From Mycoemilia scoparia (Eukaryota > Kickxellomycota > Kickxellomycetes > Kickxellales > Kickxellaceae): 64,000 bases of DNA. The notes beneath the pieces were generated by a model. The model made no database searches and had not been told where the DNA came from. It worked only from the letters and a program-made list of their open reading frames with translations. The position numbers and the translations under genes are program-made. Every line of letters starts with the position of its first letter. Positions within the stretch are counted from its first letter, which is position 1. Of this stretch, positions 1-11,424 are shown one piece after another. The DNA is taken from assembly GCA_027575805.1 (NCBI GenBank), contig JANBPU010000005.1, forward strand, positions 124,001 to 188,000, in the 5' to 3' direction.

Positions 1-945
1 CTAAGGCACAGAGATGTTAAGGAGGAGAAAGGTATACCACAAAGATACTTTTAGATAGGGGGCAGGCAGGGAGCCAGAAAAGAAAGAGACAGAAAGAGAA
101 TTAGACAAGTGTCTTTGAGTTAGTATACTAGAAAAGTGCTGTGTTGTGTTGCTGGAGTCAAAGGCCTCATACCATTTATGGACCTCTTTGAAAAGTGTGA
201 TGAAGGGGGCAATACACAAACAGTATAGTGCTCTATCACTTTTTACGCCTAGTCGATATACAAACTGTATTTAGCTAGTGCGGGAAACAAAGGGTGGGGT
301 AGAAGACAGAGAGTGTTGATATCAATGACAAGAGAGCAAGGTTAGCAGTAAAAGTAAAAGATAGAGAGATGAAATGATAGTGATGAACTAAAAAGTGTGG
401 ACTTTGTCTTTGTAGACTCTGGTTTCAGTAAACAGACCACTATTGCTACATACATATAACCAAAGCAAAACGCGTTGGGTGTTTACTATAAGTACACCAC
501 TAGAAGCTGCAAGAGAACCTACCTACTAATGGGTTAGAAAAAGCAAAATGAGAATTTTATTTAAAGAACCGGTTCCATCTGCAGGCTGCTCTGCCAGGAT
601 GGACCACGTCTGTTTATGTAAACACCACAAACAAATTTTATTGGGCAATTTAAACGTGAGTAAACCTCCAGCCTGGCTCAGAAATTTCTTCACATCCCAG
701 ATCTGTTGTCTCACCATCTTTTATAGATAATATTGCGAGGGAGTAAAGCTGAGTTTTGCACAATTGTTGGGTGTGTGCATGGATGATGGTTTTATTGAAA
801 AAATCATAAAATAGACTAATATATATATATATATAATTAACATACAAGGGGGGAGGGCGGCAGATATTCATTTGTGCTAATTGGAATGTGGAGAAGGAAA
901 CATGTGGAGGATCTGTTTAGGGATATTGTTGAAACATGAGAAATA
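1..945. other. Intergenic edge, no supported gene
   Basis: No reading frame here has coding character; the short frames of 60-80 codons overlap each other on both strands. There is an AT dinucleotide run at about 819-835. The stretch lies 3' of the RhoGEF gene on the minus strand and probably holds its 3' UTR. A rightward continuation of a gene from outside the window cannot be excluded. Confidence 0.5.
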
Positions 946-3204
946 TCAGCTACATGTTGGGCTCTGGCAACTACCTGAACCACTTGGCTCAAAGTAATGC
1001 CAGCCTGTACCATCAATGCTTGAAACGACGTTGTTAGGGTCAACGCCCATTACACATATATCGCATACCTTTGGAGCCGCAGAGTTGGGCTTGTCGCAAT
1101 GATCAGGTCCAGCCTTGGTCTGTCTTTTGCTAATACACTCAGAGCATACATTGCGTTGGCACCTGCTGCACTGTGATTTGGGATTGAATATTGTGAAGCT
1201 TGACCGACACAAAAGACATTTGCCCTTGTCAGTAATTACGAAGGTATTTTTTTCAATTGGTGATCCAGCAGAGAATAGGCTTGGTCTCGAAAGGGGCGTA
1301 TGGGAACCACTATTAACAACAGTTGATCCAGCTGAGGAGGCGATGGAGTTACGGAAATAGCGACTGCCGGAAAGAGATGGCGATTCATTGGTGCTGACAG
1401 AATGCCGCGAAGAATGGGTTGCCGTAGTTGCGCACCAGTCCTGGTTTGTTGACCCAGGAGATCCCTGGATATGAGTAGAAAGGCGCTGTGCAATTTGAGA
1501 TGTAAAGTTGTATAGCGAACTGGTTGATGTAGGAGATCCCGAGGACAGAGTAGAGGTTGTTGACAGCACACTTTTGCGCTTACTACTCAGGCTACTTCTT
1601 CCAGTATTGAATCTTGCTGAAGAATCCGAGTTGCTCCTCATTGAGTTTCTTGCGTCAACAGCGAATTCGTCTGTTTCCTTTTGCCCAGACTTGCTGTCAT
1701 TGAAGTCTGCTTGAGATGCTAATTCCGATGTCTCCTGTATACTGCTTTCCCTGCTGATAGCGCTCACATTCTCTGTGCTGGAAGATGCCAGACTTTTAAA
1801 AAAGTTCATGGGACCAAGGCTACGACGGGTTCTCCCCATTATTTTATGGACTGTTCCTGGCGGAGAATCGAGCGCCTCTCTTCCGAAAAGTGAAGCTACA
1901 CATTGATCGCACGCTCTTCTCTCTCTATTTCCATCCTCATACTTCCCAGCAAACATGATTGTTTTGCGAGAACAGTCCGCGCAGACCAGCTTGCCACACG
2001 CACGGCAATGGTGTCTTCTGCAGAAAAAGCTGAATTCTGTGTAGCATATAAAACAGTTCGTCGCTGACTCATCTGGATCCCATACAGGAGCATCGTAGTT
2101 CTCCACAACTCGCGGAAAGTTGATCATGGTGTTTCTGCGAGCTTTGGCCATTCGCCTTTTTAGAGACTGATCCATTTGCAAAGTACTTTTGGCAGCTTGG
2201 TGTTCGGATATAGTGGTAGATAAAGCAGAAACCCATGAAGCCTTGCTCTCTGGGCTGTCTGTGTATACTATAAAAGACTCTTCAGGGCTCACGATTGTAA
2301 ATTGGTTTTGTGGACCTTTTGGTTTTGGCTGATCCAAAATCTTACAGTCATCAAGACTTATCTTTTGGTAAGCAGATGAATCTTCAACAAGTGACAACCC
2401 GGAGTTGGCGTAGATGAGTATATCTGTAAACAAGTAAAACTGTCGACGTTGGTGGTTCTTTTTACATATCTTGGTCAGCGCACCCTGCTTTACAACTTTC
2501 CTACCTGGTGCTAACAACATTTCTTTTGCATTCAGAGATCTTTGAATTTCTAGAATCCTCAGTGACATTTCATGCTCTCGGATATTTTCATTTACAAATG
2601 TCGCGACCTCTGATATCATATTCAATGCGTTTTCGAGCGATTTACAATCCGGATGACCCTCCGGAGTGTGCTTTAAGAGATCGTTGAGCAACATTTTATA
2701 GCGAGGTATCCTCTGCACTGGTAAAAGCATGTAGCTTTGGAAATCTAGCCCCTGGCATTCGGGTTTTTTGTTGGCCTCCTTGAGGAACTGTGAAAAGGCC
2801 ATGTTGTCTGATATCCATGACCCTAGCTCGGACAGAACGCTATGAAAGTTCCTCACGTATAATGAATACATCTTCATGAATGGGGCCATATTGACGAATA
2901 TGTCACCAATACAGTCAGCCTCTGGGTTCCATGGTGCTTCGGGGTTCTCTAGCCTTTCCTCCAAGCTGAGAAGAAGTGTTTTATTGAAGTTTATTATATC
3001 GGGAAAGTTGGCAAACAGCCGACGTATGCCCTTTCGTGTAAGGATTGGATTGGGAGAAGTAAGAGTGTTTAGTAGTGGTGTAAGAAAGACTTTCTCTATC
3101 AGAAGGAGACCGTTGACATATGACTTCTCTGTGCTAAGTATCTCTCGTGTTATTTCCAGTCGCCTTTTGTTTATGGACTCGGGGTAACTATTTTGGCCCG
3201 TCAT
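946..3204 (-). CDS. FGD-type Rho guanine nucleotide exchange factor (DH-PH-FYVE)
   Basis: Single-exon gene of 752 codons. The start at 3204 lies just upstream of the DH domain (about residues 14-225; it opens with the typical helix around EILSTEKSYV). A PH domain follows (about 230-345, ending with the tryptophan of WVSAL). A FYVE zinc finger follows (about 370-440) with WDPD, RRHHCRACG and a final CDQC, so the phosphatidylinositol-3-phosphate binding signature is intact. A long Ser/Thr-rich linker leads to a second cysteine-rich finger (about 650-715) that keeps the CxxC pairs but lacks the basic RHHCR patch. The family activates Cdc42/Rho GTPases at PI3P or plasma membranes. By family knowledge the role is actin and polarity control; which GTPase is served cannot be read from the sequence. 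Confidence 0.85.
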   Translation of the reverse strand: MTGQNSYPESINKRRLEITREILSTEKSYVNGLLLIEKVFLTPLLNTLTSPNPILTRKGIRRLFANFPDIINFNKTLLLSLEERLENPEAPWNPEADCIGDIFVNMAPFMKMYSLYVRNFHSVLSELGSWISDNMAFSQFLKEANKKPECQGLDFQSYMLLPVQRIPRYKMLLNDLLKHTPEGHPDCKSLENALNMISEVATFVNENIREHEMSLRILEIQRSLNAKEMLLAPGRKVVKQGALTKICKKNHQRRQFYLFTDILIYANSGLSLVEDSSAYQKISLDDCKILDQPKPKGPQNQFTIVSPEESFIVYTDSPESKASWVSALSTTISEHQAAKSTLQMDQSLKRRMAKARRNTMINFPRVVENYDAPVWDPDESATNCFICYTEFSFFCRRHHCRACGKLVCADCSRKTIMFAGKYEDGNRERRACDQCVASLFGREALDSPPGTVHKIMGRTRRSLGPMNFFKSLASSSTENVSAISRESSIQETSELASQADFNDSKSGQKETDEFAVDARNSMRSNSDSSARFNTGRSSLSSKRKSVLSTTSTLSSGSPTSTSSLYNFTSQIAQRLSTHIQGSPGSTNQDWCATTATHSSRHSVSTNESPSLSGSRYFRNSIASSAGSTVVNSGSHTPLSRPSLFSAGSPIEKNTFVITDKGKCLLCRSSFTIFNPKSQCSRCQRNVCSECISKRQTKAGPDHCDKPNSAAPKVCDICVMGVDPNNVVSSIDGTGWHYFEPSGSGSCQSPTCS

Positions 3205-5325
3205 TGTATAGTCTGGTGGTCCTGGCTAAAATGTCATGAGGATAGCTCGATAAGAAGCACTTAATATGTCAAGGTATATAGAATGAGTTGGAAGGCAAAG
3301 GGAAATAAAGTAAATGTTGGGCGAGAAGTGCTTTAAAAAGAATAAAAATAAACCCCAAAGTTGATGGGCAGTTTGTTTGGGACAATAGTGAGGGCTTTCT
3401 CCGTGCAGGGTGTTTTGATTTTTGTGCGAACAAAGGTGTGAATGGACCACGGGCAACCGCTATCAAGCAACCAGGCCTTCGGTTTAAGCCCAAGAAGGAT
3501 ATATATTTAAGAAAAAGTAGTGATAATAAACCCCAAAGAAACAAATGAATAAGGGAGAGAAGAGAAGGAAAGTAACACACAACAAGTCTGGGCCATCCTT
3601 TGAGCCAAGAGATTCTTGTGGTTAACATGCAATTTTTTGTCCGACTTTCACCAACCTCAAAAGTGTGGCAAAGACGCGAAAGACACCATTAAAGCACGCC
3701 GGAGGCCAAAGTACTAAACAGCAGAACACGGCTATGATATACTGATTTGCTTGCATTTTCTGAAACGTTTGTTTATTTTTTGAAATTTTGCAGCTACAAA
3801 TAAATAAACATGGTCCGTTGAAAACGATTGGCTCTTTTTTTGAAATCGGAGATTGAGCAAGCCTGTATAATGATGATGTCTACCAACAGTGTTGAAGGAT
3901 GAGCATTACCTCATTGCATGCTTACGTGTAGGATGTAAATGGGCCCAAATATCCTCCCCATTAAGACGTCGCCCTTTTTTGGCTTAGGTGGTATTCTCTC
4001 CTAAACAATTTGCTATCTTGTGCAAATTGCGATATTAACCAATTTTTGGGATAATATTTTCAGTTAGTAAAAATGCTTCGTGTTTTTGATAATGGAATAA
4101 AGTAGATGAGCTAGAACCGACGATCGGGCTGAAAGAGGTGGCATATCTGTCATAGTGTCTGCATTTTATTACTAGGTTTTGCCTCATATGGATCGTGATT
4201 TTTGAAGGGTATCTTTTGATAGCCAACGATTATAGGGGCAATCACAGCCAAACGTGTGATCACAGTCTATTATCAAATGGCCACCCTTCAAAAATAACTA
4301 CCCATGTCTTCTATTTGTTATTTTAGGTCTAGAGCTATTTTACGAAAGTGCTAGCAACAACAGCAAAGATCTCCTTTTTCTGTAGAGATCATCTTTCCAA
4401 ACTATAAAGATTGAGCAAATGTGCGTTCTCAAATATTGATTCTATATGTCTTTTTGCAGACTTTACAAACACATACAAGGTCTGCAAGAAATGAGACTGC
4501 TCCTTATTTACACCATAAGGTATAAAATTGAACTGATGAGAATATTGCCATTTTGGCTCTAGTATGCCAAATATACCTGACTTTAAATGTAAAGACTATT
4601 TTTGGCAACAAAAGATATCTTGAGAAACTAGGGTTATACTAGACAGAATGCTGGGCTTTTTTCATTTGGTTTGGTTATTTTATGCAAACCAGGCTAATGG
4701 TTGCTATATGGATTGATAGAATATTCACCAAATGAAAACGCTAGTAGAATTCGTTCTACCTTTTTTGTATAGCCATTTCAGCCTTTATTTAATCATGGCA
4801 ACAAGTCACCAGGAGCATGTACTGTTCAACCCTGGGCTTTTTGGAGGTCTTTTTGTGGTATCTGCACAAAAGGCGTCTGTGTTTCTGAATACAATGGGCA
4901 GAGATATGCTGCCTCTAGTTCCGCTTATCCATAGAATTACAGGACACAGCCGTTTGTAAATAAAAATAACTACTGTTATGACTGTCATTTGATTTTTGAC
5001 AATAATTTAAATCATTCGTTTCGTCTATCTTGGACTATTATGACCCTCCTGTGTCCAGGTTGACCCCAAAATATCCATCTTTCCCTTTTTATATTTTGTT
5101 TTTTTCAGTTTTTGTATTTACATATTCATTTGTTTGCGTTCCTTTCAATCTTCTTAATGAATGAGAAAAGAAGTAAGTGATTATTGCAATGCTCACAGTA
5201 GGACTCAATTTTGTAGCCAATTTGGTATCAAGTCCCGTACTTAACAAACTCCGACAAATCCTCATTTAGAAACAAAGCGGAGCCATGTTCGAAAACAGTT
5301 TAAGCGGCGCAAGAGCATCACGCCG
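3205..5325. other. 2.1-kb intergenic region between two divergent genes
   Basis: Divergent promoter region of the RhoGEF gene (-) and VMP1 (+). It is AT-rich and has no convincing coding sequence; a 119-codon minus-strand frame at 3269-3628 is Leu/Phe-rich, has no recognisable domain and probably belongs to the 5' leader. A MITE-like palindromic element lies at 4197-4303 (listed separately). Confidence 0.5.
4197..4303. repeat. MITE-like palindromic element, copy A
   Basis: About 107 bp whose two ends are imperfect inverted repeats: the left end reads ATTTTTGAAGGGT and the reverse complement of the right end carries the same ATTTTTGAAGGGT, each followed after a few bases by TTTGATA. The centre contains the palindrome GTGATCAC. 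A diverged copy lies at 39872-39970. Length, terminal inverted repeats and dispersion fit a non-autonomous DNA transposon. No transposase and no clear target-site duplication were seen. Confidence 0.5.
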
Positions 5326-7058
5326 ATGGAGCAGCAACTGTCATTTTTTTCGGCACCTTTGCAAGTTATAGCATATTCTGGGCTGTATCTGCTTGATAAC
5401 GGAAAGTGGGCAGTCGAGTATCTTTGGAGGTACCCAAATGCTCTAATATATTCTACTGCAGCGCTTTCACTCTATGCTTCGTTGCATCTTGTTGAGGGAT
5501 CTCATATAAAGGTAGGTGTTTAAATATTGTATCTGGGATTCAGCACCAAAGTACCAAGAAGGGTCATAATCAGTAAAAGTATAGATGTGTAATAATCCCT
5601 GGCGACTACCTTTAAATGTCGTATTATAGTACATTTTATCCGCCGACGCGCTTGTTGTGTGGTATACGTATTGGGTCTTTCTTGGTATACTCTCATCAAT
5701 CGGTCTAGGTGCTGGGCTTCATACTTTCGTTCTGTTCTTGGGACCACATATCGCCCGCGTCACACTAACTGCCTATGAATGCGAGTCTCTTGATTTCGAC
5801 GTCTATGGTACCAATGCGTAAGTTGTGAAAGTCAATATAGTTTTGCAGCGCCTTTTCCTAACGACATATGTTTTCTACTACATTTCATGGGAATTTTGGC
5901 TTTTCAAACTTCCCACCACTATTCGCCAGATTTGTGCGCTCTTAATCACGTCTGATCTCCGTACCATGTGTTGTTTGTATAGGTTCAATTGCCCTAATAA
6001 GTCTACAGGAAATGTGAGATTTTTCAAAGTTCTCTTGAAAGTTCTGTTGGAGAGCCTCTGCTGGGGAGCAGGGACTGCTATTGGAGAATTACCACCCTAC
6101 TTCATGGCAAAAGCTGGTACGTTCAAAGTAGTATTGTATTTATTACCCAATCCGTGTTTTCTCAGATTTAATGGAAGCTGCGTTCTCTTAATAGCATCTA
6201 CATCGGGCCAGAAAATACCCCAGATTGAAGAATTGAAAGAGAGAGGACAGCTGGGCACCTCTATCAAGGATAAAATTCTGGCCAATCTCAACACCTTGCT
6301 TGAAAAATACGGATTCCTTGGGATATTCTTATTCGCATCAGTAAGTCATTTGTTTATCATTGGCGAAGCTATTGTTGCAATATATAAGTTGGGCTATAAC
6401 AAGCCTTGTCTTTATAGATACCAAACCCGCTATTTGATCTTGCCGGAATAACTTGCGGGCACTTCCAGGTGCCATTCTGGACATTTTTTGGAGCGACTTT
6501 CCTTGGAAAGTCATTCATAAAGGCTACAATACAGGTACTTTATTTATGCAAACACCAGCATTATAATTAAGCTAAATTCGGTGGCTGCTTCTTAGCCACG
6601 CACCTAATTGCAACTTTTTGTGTTTGGATATATAGTCTATTATAGTGATAACTGCCTTTAGCAAGGACACGATAGAAGCTATCTTGGGCTACCTTAAAAT
6701 TTGGAGTACTCAGCTGCATGACCTGGCTGAGAATGTACTAATTCGCCAGGTCAATCTATTTGGAGACAGCGAGGGTGATGCCATGATGCAGGTACGGTAT
6801 ATGGCTGGGACTTCATTGAATTTGTAACTTTATGGATTGTTTTTACATTGTTCTAAAGGAGTGTTTATATGCTTACATAAATAGCCTTCGAGGTCATCTA
6901 TTATTGGTGTTATTTGGAATGGGCTGATATCCCTGATGCTCATATACTTTGCTATTACGATGCTTGAGTCTTTTGCATCCACATACCACTCTAATATCAG
7001 TCAAGCCCGCAAGTCAGGCAAAACTCTCCAAGGTGATCAGACTAGTATGCCTGAATAG
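5326..7058 (+). CDS. VMP1: VMP1-like ER membrane protein (VTT/DedA superfamily)
   Basis: Seven exons can be joined in frame: 5326-5511, 5630-5817, 5983-6116, 6195-6340, 6418-6534, 6636-6791, 6885-7058 (366 residues). All donors are GTAAGT/GTACGT/GTAGGT-like and all acceptors end in TAG. The protein matches VMP1 throughout: [16 protein letters not shown] after the first hydrophobic segments, the signature [17 protein letters not shown], then [11 protein letters not shown] joined to [15 protein letters not shown] and [17 protein letters not shown]1 is a multi-spanning ER lipid scramblase-type protein that supports autophagosome formation and lipid-droplet and lipoprotein release. The frame stays open upstream of the chosen ATG as a basic stretch (RKQFKRRKS), which resembles the basic N-terminus of animal VMP1. 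A short upstream first exon is therefore possible. Confidence 0.85.
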
Positions 7059-7683
7059 GCCATTTCTGATAGATCCATGATTGTTACTACTTCTCCTAAT
7101 GTCATGTATTTTTAACTATTATAGACATAGGCCACAAGCGCCAGCATATCGCTTAGACCTACCCATTACACATATATAGTATTAGCCATTCACATAAAAT
7201 ATAGTTTCATAGCCGTGGCTGCTGTTTTTGTTTAGTTTACTGATTTTCACAGTAGTAACACTGGTCCCTATAAATTATTTTATTAAAGTACATCATTATT
7301 GGAAGTCTACTTTCTCACACTTCTCGTTCCATGAAAATCGCAATTGTGGCAATTTAGTGATGTAGAAAGAAAGCCCCGGTTGTTGGGAATGTGAGTTCTC
7401 AGCACCACAAAGACAATGTATTGTTTATTTGGTTCTGTCTTTAAAATTCATCATTTCGGGCTGTTTTGTGATTGTGTGCATTTTGTCTTTTATTAAGCTG
7501 CCATACGGAAGTTTGGATTCTCTGGATTATTTTTATTGTTATTTTTACATTGACATTCTTTTTGTGTCAAGCCCTTTCATTTGTTTTCCTTTCTTTTTAT
7601 TGATTTATTTATACACAGACACACACACATATATATATATTCATAGTTGCAAACACTAATTACGAACATTATACTTTATCCAA
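7059..7683. other. Intergenic region upstream of the CLIP-170-like gene
   Basis: T-rich region with CA and AT dinucleotide runs (about 7617-7641) immediately before the start codon of the next gene. Likely 3' UTR of VMP1 followed by the promoter and 5' UTR of the CAP-Gly gene. No gene seen. Confidence 0.5.
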
Positions 7684-10600
7684 ATGCCGAGCTCACACCG
7701 CTACAGCGGTTTTGGGCTGCCACCGCCTACTTCGCTGCAGTCAGGGCTGGGTAGCAATAGTGGCAGTGGTGCTAGTGACAGGGCAGCAGACTCTGTTCAG
7801 CGCCAATCTAAAACCATGGGCCGAGCGCCATCAGGAATTCACCGTAGAGCTACCCTAGGGAACCTCCAATTTCGCCCGCCCCCACCTCCACCAATGTCCG
7901 AAATGCCAACATTATCTATGCGCCCCTCCCTACTCACCCCTCCATCGCCCCAAAAAAGCACTAATGGCAGCAATATTATTTCTCACACCGACTCAATAAG
8001 GGGTACAACAGTACTTCGCTCACCATCTACCGCATCAACATCATCTATTTCGAGCAATAAAAGCTCCGTTCGAAAGTCAATGACCGGTTATGATTTCCAG
8101 AGCATGCAGAATTCCAAGCGTAGCTCCGGACTGTCTAATAGCTCCATAGCCAGCCCAACAATGTCTGGCGAGCCTAATGGTCGAAGCCTATTAAGCAAGT
8201 CGCCACTGCCGCATGGTGGCGGTCATATGCCTTCAATATCTAGAATCGTCAGCATGCAGCCTCCTTCAGCTGCCACAACGCCAAAGGCGCAGGTACAGCA
8301 AGCAGCCGATGGGCAAAACATTGATTCTAAAGAGCCAATGTCCACCGGAATGGCAGCAATAAACCGTGGTCGCGCACTATTAAAGACAATGAAAGCATCA
8401 CCAAGGATTGGAAGAGGGAATATTGCCCCAGCAACTAGCACACCAGCAGCGAAGCAATCAGGGTTGGCGGGCCCAGCGGAGTCTCCAGTGAAGACTGGAA
8501 GCCCGCATGGTGGTGTTGTGGTGGGAAGTAATGTATATATAGAGTCACTTGGTCAGAGTGGCGTTGTCAAATATGTTGGAGCAATTGATGGTAAACCAGG
8601 GATATGGGTGGGTATTGAACTTGACGAAAAGGGCAATGGGAAGAATAGCGGCGCTGTTGCTGGAAAGCAATATTTCATGTGCGAGGAAAATAGTGGTGTA
8701 TTCATTGCTCCATCAAAGCTTACAGTTATCGGAGGCAATAGCGGCAGAATGGAGCTTTCAAATAAGGCTAGCTCTGTAATGACAGCCCAATCACCAAGCG
8801 CAAGTATTGCCAAGATGCCTAGCACTCCAGCAACAAAAACCGAGGTCAAGTTGGGTGCAAGAGCATCAAGGATAATAGCCATGACTACTAACCACCAGAG
8901 AGCAACCAAACTTCAGTCGAGAGTAGCTTCAAAGGTATCAAATGCCACAGATGCTTCATCACGAGTTGTTGGAACACCTCTCTCTAAGTCAAGAGCAACA
9001 TCCCCAAGCGGGGTTCCAGCGACAGTTTCTCGACCTGCACCACCCAAACCGAGTGGCACAATAAGATCATCAACTCAGTCCCGAAGAAAGACTATGGCAA
9101 ATTTTGGTACCAGCTCACTGAGTCAAGCATCCCATTCTAGAGAAGGATCTTTGAGAGGTGCTGGGGCACAATCCCCATCAGCCCGCCTTACTTCAAGAAC
9201 CCCAACCCCAGTCAGAAGTCTAAGCAAGCAGTCCATGCACCAAGATCTCCCTGCTTTGCCAATTGGCTCTTCTCACCCACCAGGAGTATCGAAAGCAGTC
9301 AATAGTCGCACCACTCCAGCACGCCCTAAAAGCGGCCTTGGAAGATACCCAGGTCGTGGAAGCTTCAGCAGCAGCCAAGATCCTCACGATGACGTCCAAC
9401 GTTTGCAATATCAGATTAGCAGTTTAGAGACTGAAATTCGAGATCTGAAAAGCAAGAATGCCGCGCTAGAGGCTGCTAAGGAGGAAAATGCTGCTTCAGA
9501 AGATATGTTAGCAGAAAAGGAAAGTGAAGCTCTAAAGGCTATATCAGATTTAGAACGTACTCTGGAGGATGAAAGAAAATCGCGCGAATTCGAGAAGCTA
9601 GAAAGCGAAAAGCAAATAAGCGGGCTTCTGGGCAAAATTGAGCAAGAAAAGGAACAGTACAGAAAAGAATACAGTGAAAGTGAACTAAAGGTAGAACGGT
9701 TAAGCAAAGAGATCAACACATTGCAAATATCTCTGAGAGAAAAGGACGTTCATCTTGAATCGCTTTTGAAAACTATCCAGAAGCAAAATGAGTCTACGGA
9801 AAACCAAACCAAAACAAAAGATGCGTCCCATTACGAGCAAGAGTGCCAGAAGCTGATGTACGAGCTTGATGCTAAAGACTTTGCGTTGACATCTGTCAAT
9901 TCCAAGCTGGAGGAAGTCATTGCTGAATATGACCAAACAAAATCCAAGCTTGAAAAGGAGATTGTAGACATGGAGGAAACGCATCGCTTAGAGCTTGACA
10001 CATTTAAATCCATCGATGAAGCCAACAAGCTCAACTACCAGACATTATCGGCATTTTTTGACAATATTCGTGAAGCTTCTATATCTATAACCGATTCATT
10101 TGGAGAAAATAGCATAAAGCATCAAGATGGTGTTACTAGCGTCAATGATCTTCCAAGCATCGACGAAAATCTAAGCCATTTAGATGTCTGGAAATTATCT
10201 CTTGAATCATTCCTTAAAAGCCTTGGCGAATCACTCAAGCATAAGAGCGATGAGCTGGATGCACATGTAAAGGACTATGCTGCACTAAAGGATCAACTGG
10301 AAGAAGAGCAAATTCGGAATAAGGAGATCCAAGACAAGCTTAATAGCGCCCTTGTTGATAAAAAGGAAAGCAGCAGCAGCACTGATGGCTTGCAGACTGA
10401 TGCTAAGGCCCAGCAGCTCAAGGCAGTAATTCAGCAACTAAAGACCAGGGTTGAAGAATTGGAAACAATGAACTCGGAACTTGTTCAAGAACGTGCTACA
10501 TTCATTCAAGAGCAAAAGGACGTTAATGAATATCTACTCAAGCTTGAAAATGAATGTAATCGTTTGGTAGACGACATCGAGCTTTTGAATGCCGAGAACC

Positions 10601-11424
10601 AGAGGCTTGCTGAAGAACTTGCAACAGCAAGTTTGCGCAACAGCACCATTACGCTTGATTTGCAGAGTATTGACAATAAGCTTGCATCTGGTGAAGACAA
10701 CAATACTGACCCTGCAAATGCAATCGTTGAAAAACCTGATGGAGACCAATCTGCAGGGCAATCGTCATCACCCAAAGCAGATGATGATAAAGACTCTAAG
10801 TCAAATGAAGATAGCAAATACGATGACGAATGGAATACGAGACTAGAAAACATGAGAGCCAGTCATAGAGCCGAAATACAAACTCTTCGCAAACAACTGC
10901 AAGACTTGGAATCACGGAAGAACAGTGAAATCGAGCAATTGAACTCAGATCTGAATGAGCTCGAAGCCATGATTGAGGATCGTGTCTTTAAGGAAGCCGA
11001 GCTTGAAGAGGAGATTTCGCAGCTCAAGAAGGAGTTGAACAAATATAAGTCCCGTGTCCAAGCAGCTGCTGATTCAGCATCAGGCACACATCACAATACC
11101 ACAAATGCAGCCAATGGAGAAGGGAACGGTATAGATAATGCTTCTTTTGAAAAATCAAATGAAAATTATCATGCCAAAGACAACACTGCTTCTGGAAAGA
11201 GTAATGACCAAAATGAAACATCGGAAGCAGTGGCTGATGAGGAAGTTTGCGACATATGTGATAAACCTGGTCACAATATTCTAGACTGCCCAACATTGTC
11301 TGCTCCAAGTGCACTGTTCAAAGGGAGCTCTTCTGTTGATGCCAATCGTGCTTACTGCGACAACTGCGAGGAATTCGACTTGCATTGGACAGATGACTGT
11401 CCAAACCTTGATGAAACATTCTAA
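7684..11424 (+). CDS. CLIP-170-type microtubule plus-end tracking protein
   Basis: Intronless, 1,246 codons. Order: Ser/Pro-rich basic N-terminal region with a PPPPPP run; one CAP-Gly domain at about residues 276-345 (GVVKYVG, PGIWVGIELDE, and the groove motif in the form GKNSG rather than the usual GKNDG); a second basic Ser-rich region; a long coiled coil from about 565 to 1120; and two C-terminal zinc knuckles at about 1189-1203 (CxxCx4Hx4C) and 1225-1240 (CxxCx5Hx4C). This is the architecture of animal CLIP-170 and yeast Bik1/Tip1, with one CAP-Gly as in other fungi. The family binds EEY/F tails of tubulin and EB1 and links plus ends to dynein/dynactin through the knuckles. The beta-tubulin gene in this window ends in EEY. 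Confidence 0.88.
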   Translation: MPSSHRYSGFGLPPPTSLQSGLGSNSGSGASDRAADSVQRQSKTMGRAPSGIHRRATLGNLQFRPPPPPPMSEMPTLSMRPSLLTPPSPQKSTNGSNIISHTDSIRGTTVLRSPSTASTSSISSNKSSVRKSMTGYDFQSMQNSKRSSGLSNSSIASPTMSGEPNGRSLLSKSPLPHGGGHMPSISRIVSMQPPSAATTPKAQVQQAADGQNIDSKEPMSTGMAAINRGRALLKTMKASPRIGRGNIAPATSTPAAKQSGLAGPAESPVKTGSPHGGVVVGSNVYIESLGQSGVVKYVGAIDGKPGIWVGIELDEKGNGKNSGAVAGKQYFMCEENSGVFIAPSKLTVIGGNSGRMELSNKASSVMTAQSPSASIAKMPSTPATKTEVKLGARASRIIAMTTNHQRATKLQSRVASKVSNATDASSRVVGTPLSKSRATSPSGVPATVSRPAPPKPSGTIRSSTQSRRKTMANFGTSSLSQASHSREGSLRGAGAQSPSARLTSRTPTPVRSLSKQSMHQDLPALPIGSSHPPGVSKAVNSRTTPARPKSGLGRYPGRGSFSSSQDPHDDVQRLQYQISSLETEIRDLKSKNAALEAAKEENAASEDMLAEKESEALKAISDLERTLEDERKSREFEKLESEKQISGLLGKIEQEKEQYRKEYSESELKVERLSKEINTLQISLREKDVHLESLLKTIQKQNESTENQTKTKDASHYEQECQKLMYELDAKDFALTSVNSKLEEVIAEYDQTKSKLEKEIVDMEETHRLELDTFKSIDEANKLNYQTLSAFFDNIREASISITDSFGENSIKHQDGVTSVNDLPSIDENLSHLDVWKLSLESFLKSLGESLKHKSDELDAHVKDYAALKDQLEEEQIRNKEIQDKLNSALVDKKESSSSTDGLQTDAKAQQLKAVIQQLKTRVEELETMNSELVQERATFIQEQKDVNEYLLKLENECNRLVDDIELLNAENQRLAEELATASLRNSTITLDLQSIDNKLASGEDNNTDPANAIVEKPDGDQSAGQSSSPKADDDKDSKSNEDSKYDDEWNTRLENMRASHRAEIQTLRKQLQDLESRKNSEIEQLNSDLNELEAMIEDRVFKEAELEEEISQLKKELNKYKSRVQAAADSASGTHHNTTNAANGEGNGIDNASFEKSNENYHAKDNTASGKSNDQNETSEAVADEEVCDICDKPGHNILDCPTLSAPSALFKGSSSVDANRAYCDNCEEFDLHWTDDCPNLDETF

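Noticed and set aside
3269..3628. 119-codon minus-strand frame upstream of the RhoGEF
   Set aside because: Low complexity, Leu/Phe-rich, overlaps another frame and has no domain; likely leader sequence.
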